The notes: generated by a model not told the origin, from the sequence alone. Positions 1-7,458 are shown, counted from the first letter of the stretch. The stretch: DNA of 13,762 bases from Cryomorphaceae bacterium (GCA_021298235.1 JAJTDX010000060.1:1-13762), one strand, 5' to 3'. Numbers and translations: made by a program.

Positions 1-1154
1 CGATCGGGGATGGAAGACCATGATCGGAAATCCTTCGAAAGCTTGAGCATTCCTCCATTGATCTGTTGTTCTGGACTTGAGCTTGGAAACACACCATAGA
101 GTGGTCCGATACTAGGCATAAATTGCATCATCCCGAAGGCACCGCCGAAACCTTGAACATTTGGATTAAAACGCGACTCCTTGTAGGCCACTGAGGCCAA
201 TAACAACCAATCCCAATTATGTCGCGCAGCTGCACGTTTGAAAGCGAGGTCATAGCTTGAGAGCCTGCCATTTCTAAAATTCACTACGTAATCTGTTGAT
301 TTAGAGGGAAGATATTTCAGTTCGAAATACTTAGAATTGAGATAGCCAAATACATTTCGTGATGTAAATTGCTTCAGCCAACGGTCAATTCTGCTTTTCA
401 ATAGTGGACTATTTTTTCTCAAACCGAAAGCAATTTTCTGTTTCACCGAGACAGGGGTAGAAACATCAATGTTATCGAAAAATAACTTATTGAGCTTCGC
501 GACATTTTCTTCCGCTACGGTATAATCAATCACTCCCTTGGAGACCATTTCAATAAGTTCTTCCGAACTTACCTGACCTTCCTCCTCAGAAATATAGATC
601 GTATCACCAATTTCTTCCTGCAAATTCTCAAGGCGCATGCAGTAACTCGAATTTTTCCAGACATGCACAGATTTTCTGGCTAACTCGTTTGGGTCTCGTA
701 TTAACTTGCCCACTAGTACTTTTCCTTTCGATTTGCGCTGTATCAATACTTGTGGCACCCTCAAAAAAGGCACTGAAAAGTCGATTTTCCGTGTTCGAGC
801 TTTGGTAATAGCATAATTGCACGCCACCAAATCGCCTTCACCGTCATTCAACATTTTTGTGAGGTCATCGAGGTTCGTAACGATTTTTATCTCTAGTTCT
901 ACTCCAAGTTCACGGCAGAATTCCTTAAGAATCTCGTACTCAAATCCCATGCGTTTGCCTCTATAGATGAAAAAAGATGTAGAGCTGTTTTCTGCGAGAA
1001 CCGTTAATTTTCCTTTTTGGAGAATTTCAGGAAGATCAATGTTTACAGAGGCTCCTTCAAATTTTTCCAGTTCTTCAGTGGAGGAACAAGAAGTTAGAAG
1101 CATTACAATTGTAAAACATACGGATGATAGAACGTGTATGGGTTTTATCGGCAT
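1..1154 (-). CDS. mltF: MltF-like membrane-bound lytic murein transglycosylase, lipoprotein (C-terminus cut by window edge)
   Basis: The reading frame is open from the ATG at 1154 to the window edge (384 codons, no stop), so the 3' end is missing. Residues 1-23 form a lipoprotein signal (hydrophobic stretch, then LLTSC with Cys23 as the lipidation site), which predicts an envelope-anchored protein. Residues about 40-255 resemble a family 3 periplasmic solute-binding domain (GKRMGFEYEILKEFCRELGV is the typical start). From about 300 comes the SLT transglycosylase domain: AYKESRF with the likely catalytic Glu326, then GAFGMMQFMP and INGGM. This order is that of E. coli MltF, which cleaves peptidoglycan glycan strands to 1,6-anhydromuramyl products. 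The E. coli protein has no obvious lipobox, so the lipid anchor differs here. The gene starts 49 bp downstream of the acpH stop on the same strand; only a poor promoter match (TAAATTTC, 1174-1181) lies between them. Confident in family. Confidence 0.9.
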   Translation of the reverse strand, partial: MPIKPIHVLSSVCFTIVMLLTSCSSTEELEKFEGASVNIDLPEILQKGKLTVLAENSSTSFFIYRGKRMGFEYEILKEFCRELGVELEIKIVTNLDDLTKMLNDGEGDLVACNYAITKARTRKIDFSVPFLRVPQVLIQRKSKGKVLVGKLIRDPNELARKSVHVWKNSSYCMRLENLQEEIGDTIYISEEEGQVSSEELIEMVSKGVIDYTVAEENVAKLNKLFFDNIDVSTPVSVKQKIAFGLRKNSPLLKSRIDRWLKQFTSRNVFGYLNSKYFELKYLPSKSTDYVVNFRNGRLSSYDLAFKRAAARHNWDWLLLASVAYKESRFNPNVQGFGGAFGMMQFMPSIGPLYGVFPSSSPEQQINGGMLKLSKDFRSWSSIPD

Positions 1155-1203
1155 AGGCTGATTAAACAGTGCCGAAATTTACGAAAAAATGACAAGGTCA
1201 GGC

Positions 1204-1773
1204 TTAATGAAGGAATTCATTGGTTGCGGCGGTCATGAATTCTTTGAATGTTTTGGTGATTAAAAGTTCTTTTTCAAGAAACACCTCCGGTGCATTTTTA
1301 AGTCTGCTTTCAAATGAAAGGCGAGAGGAAACTCCCTCGCAAAGACGTTCCAGTCCGTAAAATGACGGGTAATGATTTATCCATTTGTGTATTCTCATTC
1401 TTTGAATGAATGTTTTGAAGTCTTCCGGATAATATGCCCATAACGCAGGTGAATACGAATAGAATTTTTCAAGAAATTCTGTGTAGGGAATTTTTGAATA
1501 GAGATTCCATTCTTTTGCAAGAAGATGGTCGTAAAACAAATCGATGGCAATGGGAGCAACCTTGGGGAGCCGTTCATACAGTTGTCTTTTTAGGCTAACT
1601 GTTGATTCATGTGAGTCAATGAAATGATCTATCCTTCTGTGTAGTGCAATGCCCTCTACGATTTTTGGAGGAAATTGATTGTATTGACTTCCCTTCACAC
1701 TGTCGCCAAATAAATTGGCATACATTAACTCATGGTCGTTGGCGGAAAAATAAAGATGACCGAGAAGGTTCAT
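1204..1773 (-). CDS. acpH: ACP phosphodiesterase (AcpH family, DUF479)
   Basis: A 189-residue protein close to the family's usual length (about 190). AcpH hydrolyses the 4'-phosphopantetheine arm from holo-acyl carrier protein, giving apo-ACP, in the cytoplasm. The family signature is present along the chain: MNLLGHLYFS at the N-terminus, GDSVKG (Asp24), IALHRRIDHFID (about 42-53) and APIAIDLFYDHLLAKEW (73-89). These match E. coli AcpH (NFLAHLHLA, ADFVRG, HMHRRIDVLTD, APITLDVMWDHFLSRHW) and include the His/Asp metal ligands of this HD-like fold. The ATG is chosen because MNLLGHL is the conserved family start. It lies only 3 nt after the T-tract of a strong terminator hairpin, with no Shine-Dalgarno sequence. 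Expression therefore depends on read-through or on a promoter I cannot see. No acpP or fatty acid gene is next to it. Confidence 0.88.
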   Translation of the reverse strand: MNLLGHLYFSANDHELMYANLFGDSVKGSQYNQFPPKIVEGIALHRRIDHFIDSHESTVSLKRQLYERLPKVAPIAIDLFYDHLLAKEWNLYSKIPYTEFLEKFYSYSPALWAYYPEDFKTFIQRMRIHKWINHYPSFYGLERLCEGVSSRLSFESRLKNAPEVFLEKELLITKTFKEFMTAATNEFLH

Positions 1774-1779
1774 AGTAAA

Positions 1780-1801
1780 AAAGGATCCCGAGGGATCCTT
1801 T
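1780..1801 (-). terminator. Intrinsic terminator after the DUF2795 gene
   Basis: The arms AAGGATCCC (1781-1789) and GGGATCCTT (1792-1800) are perfectly complementary around the two bases GA, and one further A-T pair (1780/1801) extends the stem. Read on the minus strand the hairpin is followed by a run of six T, the classic rho-independent layout. It sits in the 33 bp between the DUF2795 stop and the acpH start, so it should end or attenuate transcription coming from DUF2795. Confidence 0.8.
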
Positions 1802-1806
1802 CATTT

Positions 1807-2028
1807 TTAATATTCGTCTTCGTTGAATAGAAAATCTTCTCTCGACGGGTAATCTGGCCAGATTTCTTCTATGCTTTCATACACATCTCCTTCGTCTTCC
1901 AGATCTTGAAGGTTTTCTACCACCTCGAGAGGCGCTCCTGTTCTTATGGCGAAATCAATCAACTCGTCCTTTGCTGCGGGCCATGGTGCATCTTCAAGAT
2001 AGGATGCAAGTTCAAGTGTCCAGTACAT
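1807..2028 (-). CDS. DUF2795 domain-containing miniprotein
   Basis: A 73-residue, strongly acidic protein beginning MYWTLELASYLEDAPWPAAK and ending in FNEDEY. I recognise it as a near-invariant small protein widespread in Bacteroidota and annotated as DUF2795; the function is unknown. Visible features are the WPAAKDELIDFAIRTGAP segment (about 16-33), which suggests a short helical domain like those of other DUF2795 proteins, and a Glu/Asp-rich C-terminal half. There is no signal peptide or membrane segment, so it is probably cytoplasmic. The ATG at 2028 fits the conserved start. A convincing Bacteroidota promoter lies 31 bp upstream and a strong terminator directly follows the stop, so it is probably transcribed alone. 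A tight, dedicated unit around such a conserved small protein suggests abundant expression, but that is inference. Confidence 0.85.
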   Translation of the reverse strand: MYWTLELASYLEDAPWPAAKDELIDFAIRTGAPLEVVENLQDLEDEGDVYESIEEIWPDYPSREDFLFNEDEY

Positions 2029-2059
2029 TTTCCTCTTATTTAGTGGGGTTTATTTTCCG

Positions 2060-2090
2060 CAAAAATATACTTTATTTAAAATTTTCCAAA
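2060..2090 (-). promoter_or_regulatory. Bacteroidota-type promoter for the DUF2795 gene
   Basis: On the minus strand TTTG (2090-2087) is followed after 19 bp by TATTTTTG (2067-2060). This matches the known Bacteroidota consensus TTTG-N19-21-TAnnTTTG. The -7 box lies 31 bp before the ATG at 2028, giving a predicted leader of about 25 nt. It is the best promoter match in the window. Confidence 0.65.
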
Positions 2091-2127
2091 TTTGTTTTTC
2101 TGAACCTCAAAAAAGAGTTTTCAACAC

Positions 2128-2676
2128 TCACATTCTTGGCTTCCAAGGTTGCTCGACTGCATTCGTGTCTTTAGCCACTTGTCTACTCAGTACAAAGAGG
2201 TAATCACTTAACCTGTTGATATAGGAAATAACCAATGGAGCGACAAATTCATTCTGTGAAAGGTCAACAATAATTCTTTCAGCGCGACGGCATACACAAC
2301 GTGCGACGTGACAAAAAGATACGGCAGGATGTCCTCCGGGCAGAACGAAGAACCTCATTTCAGGCAATCCTTCATCCATTTCGTCCATCCAACGCTCTAA
2401 TTGTTGAATGTCAGACTCATTAAGATCTGGTATTTTCATGTTTGATTTCTCTGGATCTGAGGCTAAACTTGAGCCTATTGTGAACAGTCTATCCTGAATC
2501 TCGATAAGTTGACTGACCTTTGTTTCATGGATACCCTGGTCTCGTACAACTCCGATGTAGGAGTTTAATTCATCGATGGTCCCATAGGATTCTATGCGTA
2601 ACGAGCTTTTCAAAACTCTTGTTCCGCCAATTAATCCGGTCGTACCGGTATCCCCCTTTTTTGTATAGATTTTCAT
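2128..2676 (-). CDS. pduO: Cob(I)alamin adenosyltransferase, PduO type
   Basis: A 182-residue protein of normal length for PduO-type ATP:cob(I)alamin adenosyltransferases, which transfer the adenosyl group of ATP to cob(I)alamin to make coenzyme B12. The family motifs are all visible: N-terminal TKKGDTGTTGL (5-15, ATP phosphate loop), GGTRVLKSSLRIESYGTIDE (17-36), RCVCRRAER (126-134) and NRLSDYLFVLSR (154-165, active-site and cobalamin side). The ATG overlaps the TGA of the upstream cyclase gene as ATGA (2673-2676), so the pair is almost certainly cotranscribed and translationally coupled. No other B12 biosynthesis or B12-dependent enzyme gene is in the window. In this phylum the usual client would be methylmalonyl-CoA mutase or a ribonucleotide reductase encoded elsewhere (inference). 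The alternative symbol mmaB is used for the same family. Confidence 0.93.
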   Translation of the reverse strand: MKIYTKKGDTGTTGLIGGTRVLKSSLRIESYGTIDELNSYIGVVRDQGIHETKVSQLIEIQDRLFTIGSSLASDPEKSNMKIPDLNESDIQQLERWMDEMDEGLPEMRFFVLPGGHPAVSFCHVARCVCRRAERIIVDLSQNEFVAPLVISYINRLSDYLFVLSRQVAKDTNAVEQPWKPRM

Positions 2677-4358
2677 GTCAAATTGAGTTTTTCCTTAAGC
2701 TCGGCAATTCGTGCTTTTTTGCCTTGAACGCGAATGTTTTTTGCAGTTTCCGTAAAATATCTGTGGTGTTCTGTCATGTAATGGTACTGAAAAACTACCC
2801 ATTCGTGATCTGTCATTACCGTTCCAAAATTTTCCAACTCCTGTCTTAGCTTTGAAGCGATCTGATAGTAATCAGCCCTGCCCAGGTAATCATGATCGGC
2901 ATCGCACATGATCTTTTGCAGTAGGTCTTTTGGGGTATGTCCACTGGAGGTTGCCAGTATGATATTTTGAATAATTTTTATTTGATCTTGTGAATAACCG
3001 AATTTCGGAAGTTTATCTCCTGCCATCTTTATGGCAAAGGGCTCATTGTGATCTGGCTGTAAAATAAATCCAGCATCGTGATACAAAACCGCGGTGCGCA
3101 GGAGCATGATTGAAGCTTCATCTACACCTTCGAGCTTAGCATAGCGTATTGCTGCCTTTTCGACATTCAACGTGTGGTTGATGTCATGGTAAACAACCTC
3201 TTCAGGTAGCAATGCTTTAAGGTGATTGATGATATCTTTCCGCATGTGTTCAAAATCAATTGGACTCAACCCGCACATTTTTCGGATTTCTACATTGGCG
3301 AATCTTCCTTCACCATACATTGAAAATTCTTTTTTCAGAAGCTCCAGATAGTACATTTGAATCTGTCCACCTCGTTTGTGAATGTCAACTAAACCTCTGG
3401 GATGAAGCGTCGTGTAAGCTTCAAGCTCAGCGGCAACGGGTTCTGTAATCAGAATAGCTCCGGCTTTAGACGATTGTTCGGCACGTGCGGCAATGTTGAC
3501 GGTATCTCCCCAGACGTCAAAGCTCATTTTTTGCGATCCAATTATACCTGCAACGAGAGGCCCCATGTGAATTCCCACTCTCATTTCCCAAAACTCTTTA
3601 TTGAGCGCAATGGAGATTTGTTTTTCGTTCAGAATAAAATCTCTCATTTCGATTGCTGCTAAAGCAGCCCTCATAGCAGGATAAGGTAGATCTTCTGTAA
3701 CACCAGCGATTGCCATGTATGCATCGCCAATGGTTTTGACTTTTTCGAGTTTGTAACGATGAATAATTTCGTCAAATTGCGTGAAATAGTAATCTAGCTT
3801 TTTCAACAAAGCAATTGGCTTCATATTTCTCGCCTTAGAGGAAAACTCAATAAAATCAGTGAACAAGACAACTCCGTTTTCGACTCTTTTTGGAGAAAAT
3901 TTATTGTACAAGTTCAGATCCTCTAGTACATTCCTTGGGAAAATATTGTTCAGTAGTTGATTGATCCGTTGGTCTTTGTAATAGAGCGTTTTGAAAACGT
4001 CGATTTTGGCTTTGATTAAATTCGGGTTGAAGGGAATGGTAATATAATCCACTGCTCCTTCGTGCAATCCTTTGACTAATTTTACTGCTGAGGCTGAATT
4101 CTGTGTAATGACCAATTTATACATCGATCGTTGCGAGCTCATTTCCCGAAGCGAATGCAAGAGTTCCAATCCACCAAATTCCGGGTCATCTATGTTAATG
4201 AGCAGGATGCCAATTTCTTTTTGCTGGATAATGGGCAGGGCTTGTTCAATATGATCCGCAAAAAGTACATTGTTCCCTCCACCAGATAATATCGCTTTTA
4301 ACCCTTTTTGATTTTTGGGATCTGCGTCGATGACCAGGATATTTATAAACCGTTCCAC
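2673..4358 (-). CDS. Receiver-like / class III adenylate cyclase / HD-domain signalling protein
   Basis: A 561-residue cytoplasmic protein with three domains and no membrane segment. Residues 5-125 resemble a response-regulator receiver (ILVIDADP; Asp11 and Asp13 kept), but the phospho-acceptor position is Asn55 (in LLINIDDPEFGG) and the conserved Lys is Ile108 (DYITIPF). Thr85 is kept. Residues about 155-340 are a class III nucleotide cyclase with metal Asp168 and Asp212, the ATP-selecting pair Lys208 (KVKTIGDAYMA) and Asp281 (FDVWGDTVN), and transition-state Asn288 and Arg292. All point to adenylate rather than guanylate cyclase. Residues about 375-560 form an HD-type metal phosphohydrolase: His391/His395, HD pair His427-Asp428 (VLYHDAG) and Asp486/Asp488 (CDADHDYLG). 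The ATG at 4358 gives the full receiver fold. The gene ends in an ATGA overlap with the cobalamin adenosyltransferase gene. cAMP synthesis is well supported; what the HD domain hydrolyses is unknown. Confidence 0.88.
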   Translation of the reverse strand: MERFINILVIDADPKNQKGLKAILSGGGNNVLFADHIEQALPIIQQKEIGILLINIDDPEFGGLELLHSLREMSSQRSMYKLVITQNSASAVKLVKGLHEGAVDYITIPFNPNLIKAKIDVFKTLYYKDQRINQLLNNIFPRNVLEDLNLYNKFSPKRVENGVVLFTDFIEFSSKARNMKPIALLKKLDYYFTQFDEIIHRYKLEKVKTIGDAYMAIAGVTEDLPYPAMRAALAAIEMRDFILNEKQISIALNKEFWEMRVGIHMGPLVAGIIGSQKMSFDVWGDTVNIAARAEQSSKAGAILITEPVAAELEAYTTLHPRGLVDIHKRGGQIQMYYLELLKKEFSMYGEGRFANVEIRKMCGLSPIDFEHMRKDIINHLKALLPEEVVYHDINHTLNVEKAAIRYAKLEGVDEASIMLLRTAVLYHDAGFILQPDHNEPFAIKMAGDKLPKFGYSQDQIKIIQNIILATSSGHTPKDLLQKIMCDADHDYLGRADYYQIASKLRQELENFGTVMTDHEWVVFQYHYMTEHHRYFTETAKNIRVQGKKARIAELKEKLNLT

Positions 4359-4434
4359 TTAAAAGATTATACCACTAATGTACGGAAAGCCTCTGGATTA
4401 ACTTGTGTGAAGAATAAAATCGTGAAAGTTCAAT

Positions 4435-5652
4435 TTAAAGACTGGAAATGACTTCATTAATGTCTATCTCTACTTGAAAGTGATCTAAGATTTTTTTGAG
4501 TACTCTATCTACAACAGCATCAGGACAAGAAGCACCAGAAGTTACGATGATCGTTGCCGGTAACTTGAGATTGTCCATTGGAGTGTGTTTTTCTATTGAA
4601 TGAGTATGAATATTGAAACTTGATAAAGCTCCACCTGCCTCCATGTCTCTTTCGGAACGGATGAAATATGTAGGAAATTTTTCCTCGAGTAATTCAACCA
4701 AATGAGTTGTGTTTGAGCTGTTGTGTCCACCAATAACTATTGCAAAATCTGCATTTGTTTCCAGTAATCCGTATGTCGCAGATTGGTTGTCATTCGTTGC
4801 ATAGCACAACGTGTCTCGTGTATCAGCAATGTGCTCACGGATATTTTCTTCTCCGTATTTATTGAGCATCACATTCCTTAGGTAATCAGTAATTTCCTGT
4901 GTTTCCGTTGCCAACATGGTCGTTTGATTTACAACGCCAATTTTCAGTAGGTCCTTTTCTGGATCGAAATTCACGGAATGTTTTCCTTTGAAGAAATCTA
5001 GAAACTCTAAGGTATTTCCATAGCCTGCAATATAATCCCCAAGAAATTGAGCCTCAGACATGTCCTTGACAATTAGTGAAGGTGCATTCTTATCGCTGTG
5101 AGAAAAGGTCGCACGCGTTTCTTCATGGTTGTATTTGCCATGAATGATAATGGTATGGCCATCCTGACCGAGTTTTTCCGAGCGATTCCATACTTTTTCC
5201 ACGAAAGGACAAGTGGTATTGTATTGTTGAACATTCACACCAATTTTTTCGAGAATCTCTTCTATTTCTAGTGTAGTTCCAAAGGCAGGAATAATTACAA
5301 TATCATCTGAAGTGAGCTCTGACCAGTCAATGAGCTGATTTCCTTTGGTGTCTTGAATAAACTGTAATCCATGAGAAAGTAAGTCTTCATTCACTTCAGG
5401 GTTGTGGATCATCTGACTAAGCAGGAAAATTCGTTTTCCCGGATTTTCTTGAATTGCGCGGTATGAAATCTCTATTGCATTTTCAACCCCGTAACAAAAT
5501 CCAAAATGGCGTGCAAGAATGAATTTGACCTTTCCGAAATCTAGGATACTTGGAGTAAAATCCTTTTTTCTTGGATCGTTTAATTTTCGTTTCGCCTTAA
5601 CCTGACTGATAATGGGAGAACGATAGAATTCAGGTATTTCGAATTGTTTCAT
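4435..5652 (-). CDS. ispH: 4-hydroxy-3-methylbut-2-enyl diphosphate reductase (IspH/LytB)
   Basis: This [4Fe-4S] enzyme performs the last step of the MEP pathway, reducing HMBPP to IPP and DMAPP in the cytoplasm. The three cluster cysteines are in their family contexts: Cys53 (FGFCYGVENA), Cys148 (TTCPFVEKVW) and Cys283 (DTLCYATNDNQ). The catalytic region HEETRATFSHS (176-186) carries Glu178 at the proton-donor position, and NQTTM (242-246) and GGHNSSNT bind substrate phosphate in the family. At 405 residues it is about 90 longer than E. coli IspH; the extra length is an N-terminal extension of about 40 residues and an insertion around 190-230, both usual in Bacteroidota. The ATG at 5652 is supported by a -7-like box 14 bp upstream and by a terminator hairpin just before it, so ispH appears to be its own unit. 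Confidence 0.95.
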   Translation of the reverse strand: MKQFEIPEFYRSPIISQVKAKRKLNDPRKKDFTPSILDFGKVKFILARHFGFCYGVENAIEISYRAIQENPGKRIFLLSQMIHNPEVNEDLLSHGLQFIQDTKGNQLIDWSELTSDDIVIIPAFGTTLEIEEILEKIGVNVQQYNTTCPFVEKVWNRSEKLGQDGHTIIIHGKYNHEETRATFSHSDKNAPSLIVKDMSEAQFLGDYIAGYGNTLEFLDFFKGKHSVNFDPEKDLLKIGVVNQTTMLATETQEITDYLRNVMLNKYGEENIREHIADTRDTLCYATNDNQSATYGLLETNADFAIVIGGHNSSNTTHLVELLEEKFPTYFIRSERDMEAGGALSSFNIHTHSIEKHTPMDNLKLPATIIVTSGASCPDAVVDRVLKKILDHFQVEIDINEVISSL

Positions 5653-5666
5653 GAATGTGCTTGCTA

Positions 5667-5674
5667 CAAAGATA
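5667..5674 (-). promoter_or_regulatory. Candidate -7 box for ispH
   Basis: TATCTTTG on the minus strand fits TAnnTTTG exactly and ends 14 bp before the ispH ATG, so the predicted leader is under 10 nt. I see no TTG at the expected -33 spacing, so this is a half-match. Confidence 0.4.
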
Positions 5675-5695
5675 ACAGTTCATTGAAATGAAAGT

Positions 5696-5726
5696 TTAAA
5701 ACCCCGAACAATGTCCGGGGTTTTAA
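5696..5726 (-). terminator. Terminator hairpin after the DUF4139 gene
   Basis: An 11-bp perfect stem (TTAAAACCCCG at 5696-5706 pairing with CGGGGTTTTAA at 5716-5726) encloses a 9-base loop. It lies 9 bp after the stop of the DUF4139 gene and before ispH. On the minus strand the A-tract precedes and the T-tract is part of the 3' arm (GGGGTTTT). The symmetry would also let it work on the plus strand, although no plus-strand gene ends here. Confidence 0.75.
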
Positions 5727-5734
5727 GGGCTGGA

Positions 5735-7417
5735 TCAATTCAGGTAAATTCCCTGTTTGTCTTTGTTATATTTCACTTTGTATCCAAATGGAATTGTTTT
5801 GGATTCTTTAGGTTTGAGGTCGAATTTCCATTCAATGAGTCCGGTCGAGGTGTTAAGCTCTCCTTTGCTTAGCTCGATTGATTCAATGATAATGTCTGCA
5901 TTTTGAGTGATTGGCAACTGATCTTGAATCACCAATTCGATTCCACTTGCTTTGAGATTCTTGACTTCAATGCTGAAAGACATCGTCTTCTCGATCTTGT
6001 CGCCAACGATTTTTTCTTTACAATCCTTTTTCATCAATGTGCGCTTCACGATAATGTTCGGATCTCTTCCCATACTGAGATTCAATGTGTCTTCCATGGT
6101 TGTAGGGTCGATGTACGTTTCTCCGACATAACTTCCGTCAAAGAAAATATTTGCCTGTGCAGGAACCAACCCGAGCTCATCCAGTTTGGAAAGTTGTGCA
6201 ACCAGATAAACTGATGCATCGAGTTTTGGAACCGAATAGTACTTGTAATTTGCATCTAGATCAGCCACTTTAATTAGAACCATGTGCTGTTCATTGTTGG
6301 ATTTGATGGTGTAGGGAAGGTCTATTCGAAATTCTGCTGATGTAAGTTGACGAATCGTTTGAACGAATTCCGCGGATGTTTGGCTCATTACATTGTCAAA
6401 GTCTTTATTATCGTCTAATGTGTTTGAGTAAGCCATCCCTTTTTCTGCCTCGGCCTTTCTAGTTGAGGCTGCTTGGGGAATTGAATACATGTCATTACGA
6501 TATGCATAATAGTCTACATACCAAGGGTGAAGTGTCGGTTTCGTTTTATTTTGGAAAGGATTGTTCGTGGAAATATTGAGTTTGACATTTTCCCAATCTA
6601 AACCACTGTTCTGAAAGACCTGTGCTTTGTATGTCAAGTTAATTTTAGATGTCAAACCGTCACTTCGAAGATCGTATAAGGGTACCCAGCCTGCATTTTG
6701 AATGAGGTAGGAAATATTCATTTTTCCGGCTACAGCCTCTTTCGCAGAAACGGTCACGATAATCCGGTGTACCGGTCCTGTTTCTTGTGGATCTGTCTCA
6801 CTGTTTTCATGTTGTTTCAATTTTAAAAGGCGTTCGTCCATTCGTTTCTTTTTTTCCTGTTTGTCAGATCTTTTGCGGTAAAGCACAGAAAGTTTTTTGT
6901 TGATCTCAAGCATTTTTGCAGCATAATAATCAACTGTTTGTTTGAGTAGATTGATGGAGTCATTTACTTTACCCTGTCCTTTGACAGCACCGTTATTGGC
7001 AAGGATATTCTTTGTGGCTGTGAGGACATCGATCTCATCCTGTAAATCCTGGATATCATAGCCGATCAATTTAATTGAGTCTTCGAGTGATCGAATCTCA
7101 TTTCTAATTTTTAGTGGCAGTCCTTCGAGGTTTACTTCCTCAGGCTTTGGATAAAAAATACTGTGTTTCGAATCAAGGATGATTACATTGCCCGTTGCTT
7201 TCACTTGCAAACTTTTTGGATCGATGTAAGGACTGATTCCTTCAATGATGATCTCTGTAATGCCTGGTTTAGCGTTGTAGGATGCTTTTTGATAGAGTTG
7301 TGCTCCTTGTGCATACACGGTAACATCGGTGATTGTGGATTTAACAATTTCCTTATCGCCTGCATGGCTGTTAAAGACGATGAGAAATAAAATGGGTAAG
7401 AGAAATAATGTTTTCAT
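5735..7417 (-). CDS. Exported DUF4140/DUF4139 protein (mucoidy inhibitor MuiA family)
   Basis: A 560-residue protein with a clear Sec signal peptide (MKTLFLLPILFLIVFNSHAG, cleavage near 19/20), so it is exported. Residues about 28-100 match the DUF4140 N-terminal domain (ITDVTVYAQGAQLYQKASYN, and the ISPYIDPKSLQVKATG segment). Residues about 100-205 are rich in Lys, Glu, Leu and Asp and look like a coiled coil. Residues about 220-560 match DUF4139: AGWVPLYDLRSDGL, a long variable middle, SAEFRIDLPYTIKSNNE, ANIFFDGSYVGETYIDP and a C-terminal beta-rich domain. The family is named from MuiA, reported to suppress mucoid growth; its biochemical role is unknown and I do not assign one. No membrane helix follows the signal peptide. 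The ATG at 7417 begins the signal peptide. It is transcribed divergently from the SanA-like gene with 65 bp between starts. Confidence 0.88.
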   Translation of the reverse strand: MKTLFLLPILFLIVFNSHAGDKEIVKSTITDVTVYAQGAQLYQKASYNAKPGITEIIIEGISPYIDPKSLQVKATGNVIILDSKHSIFYPKPEEVNLEGLPLKIRNEIRSLEDSIKLIGYDIQDLQDEIDVLTATKNILANNGAVKGQGKVNDSINLLKQTVDYYAAKMLEINKKLSVLYRKRSDKQEKKKRMDERLLKLKQHENSETDPQETGPVHRIIVTVSAKEAVAGKMNISYLIQNAGWVPLYDLRSDGLTSKINLTYKAQVFQNSGLDWENVKLNISTNNPFQNKTKPTLHPWYVDYYAYRNDMYSIPQAASTRKAEAEKGMAYSNTLDDNKDFDNVMSQTSAEFVQTIRQLTSAEFRIDLPYTIKSNNEQHMVLIKVADLDANYKYYSVPKLDASVYLVAQLSKLDELGLVPAQANIFFDGSYVGETYIDPTTMEDTLNLSMGRDPNIIVKRTLMKKDCKEKIVGDKIEKTMSFSIEVKNLKASGIELVIQDQLPITQNADIIIESIELSKGELNTSTGLIEWKFDLKPKESKTIPFGYKVKYNKDKQGIYLN

Positions 7418-7450
7418 GACGTTTGATTTTTCAGGCTGTACAGGTTTGCC

Positions 7451-7458
7451 TACATTTG
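7451..7458 (+). promoter_or_regulatory. Candidate -7 box for the SanA-like gene
   Basis: TACATTTG matches TAnnTTTG exactly and ends 24 bp before the ATG at 7483. A TTTG at 7422-7425 lies 25 bp upstream, wider than the usual 19-21 spacing. The position supports the ATG at 7483 over the upstream TTG at 7423, which would fall before the predicted transcript start. Confidence 0.4.

Noticed and set aside
967..1161. Plus-strand open frame of 64 codons
   Set aside because: It lies antisense to the N-terminal part of the MltF-like gene, whose frame is continuous and matches a known family.
2097..2125. Possible terminator after the cobalamin adenosyltransferase gene
   Set aside because: Only a CTC/GAG core with a bulged extension around six T; the stem is too weak to call.
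3402..3662. Plus-strand open frame of 86 codons
   Set aside because: It lies antisense to the catalytic cyclase domain, which is clearly the coding strand, and the translation resembles no known family.
4359..4434. TATAAT sequence upstream of the cyclase gene as a sigma-70-like promoter
   Set aside because: No matching -35 or -33 element is at a suitable distance, and the Bacteroidota -7 consensus is not matched; too weak to list.
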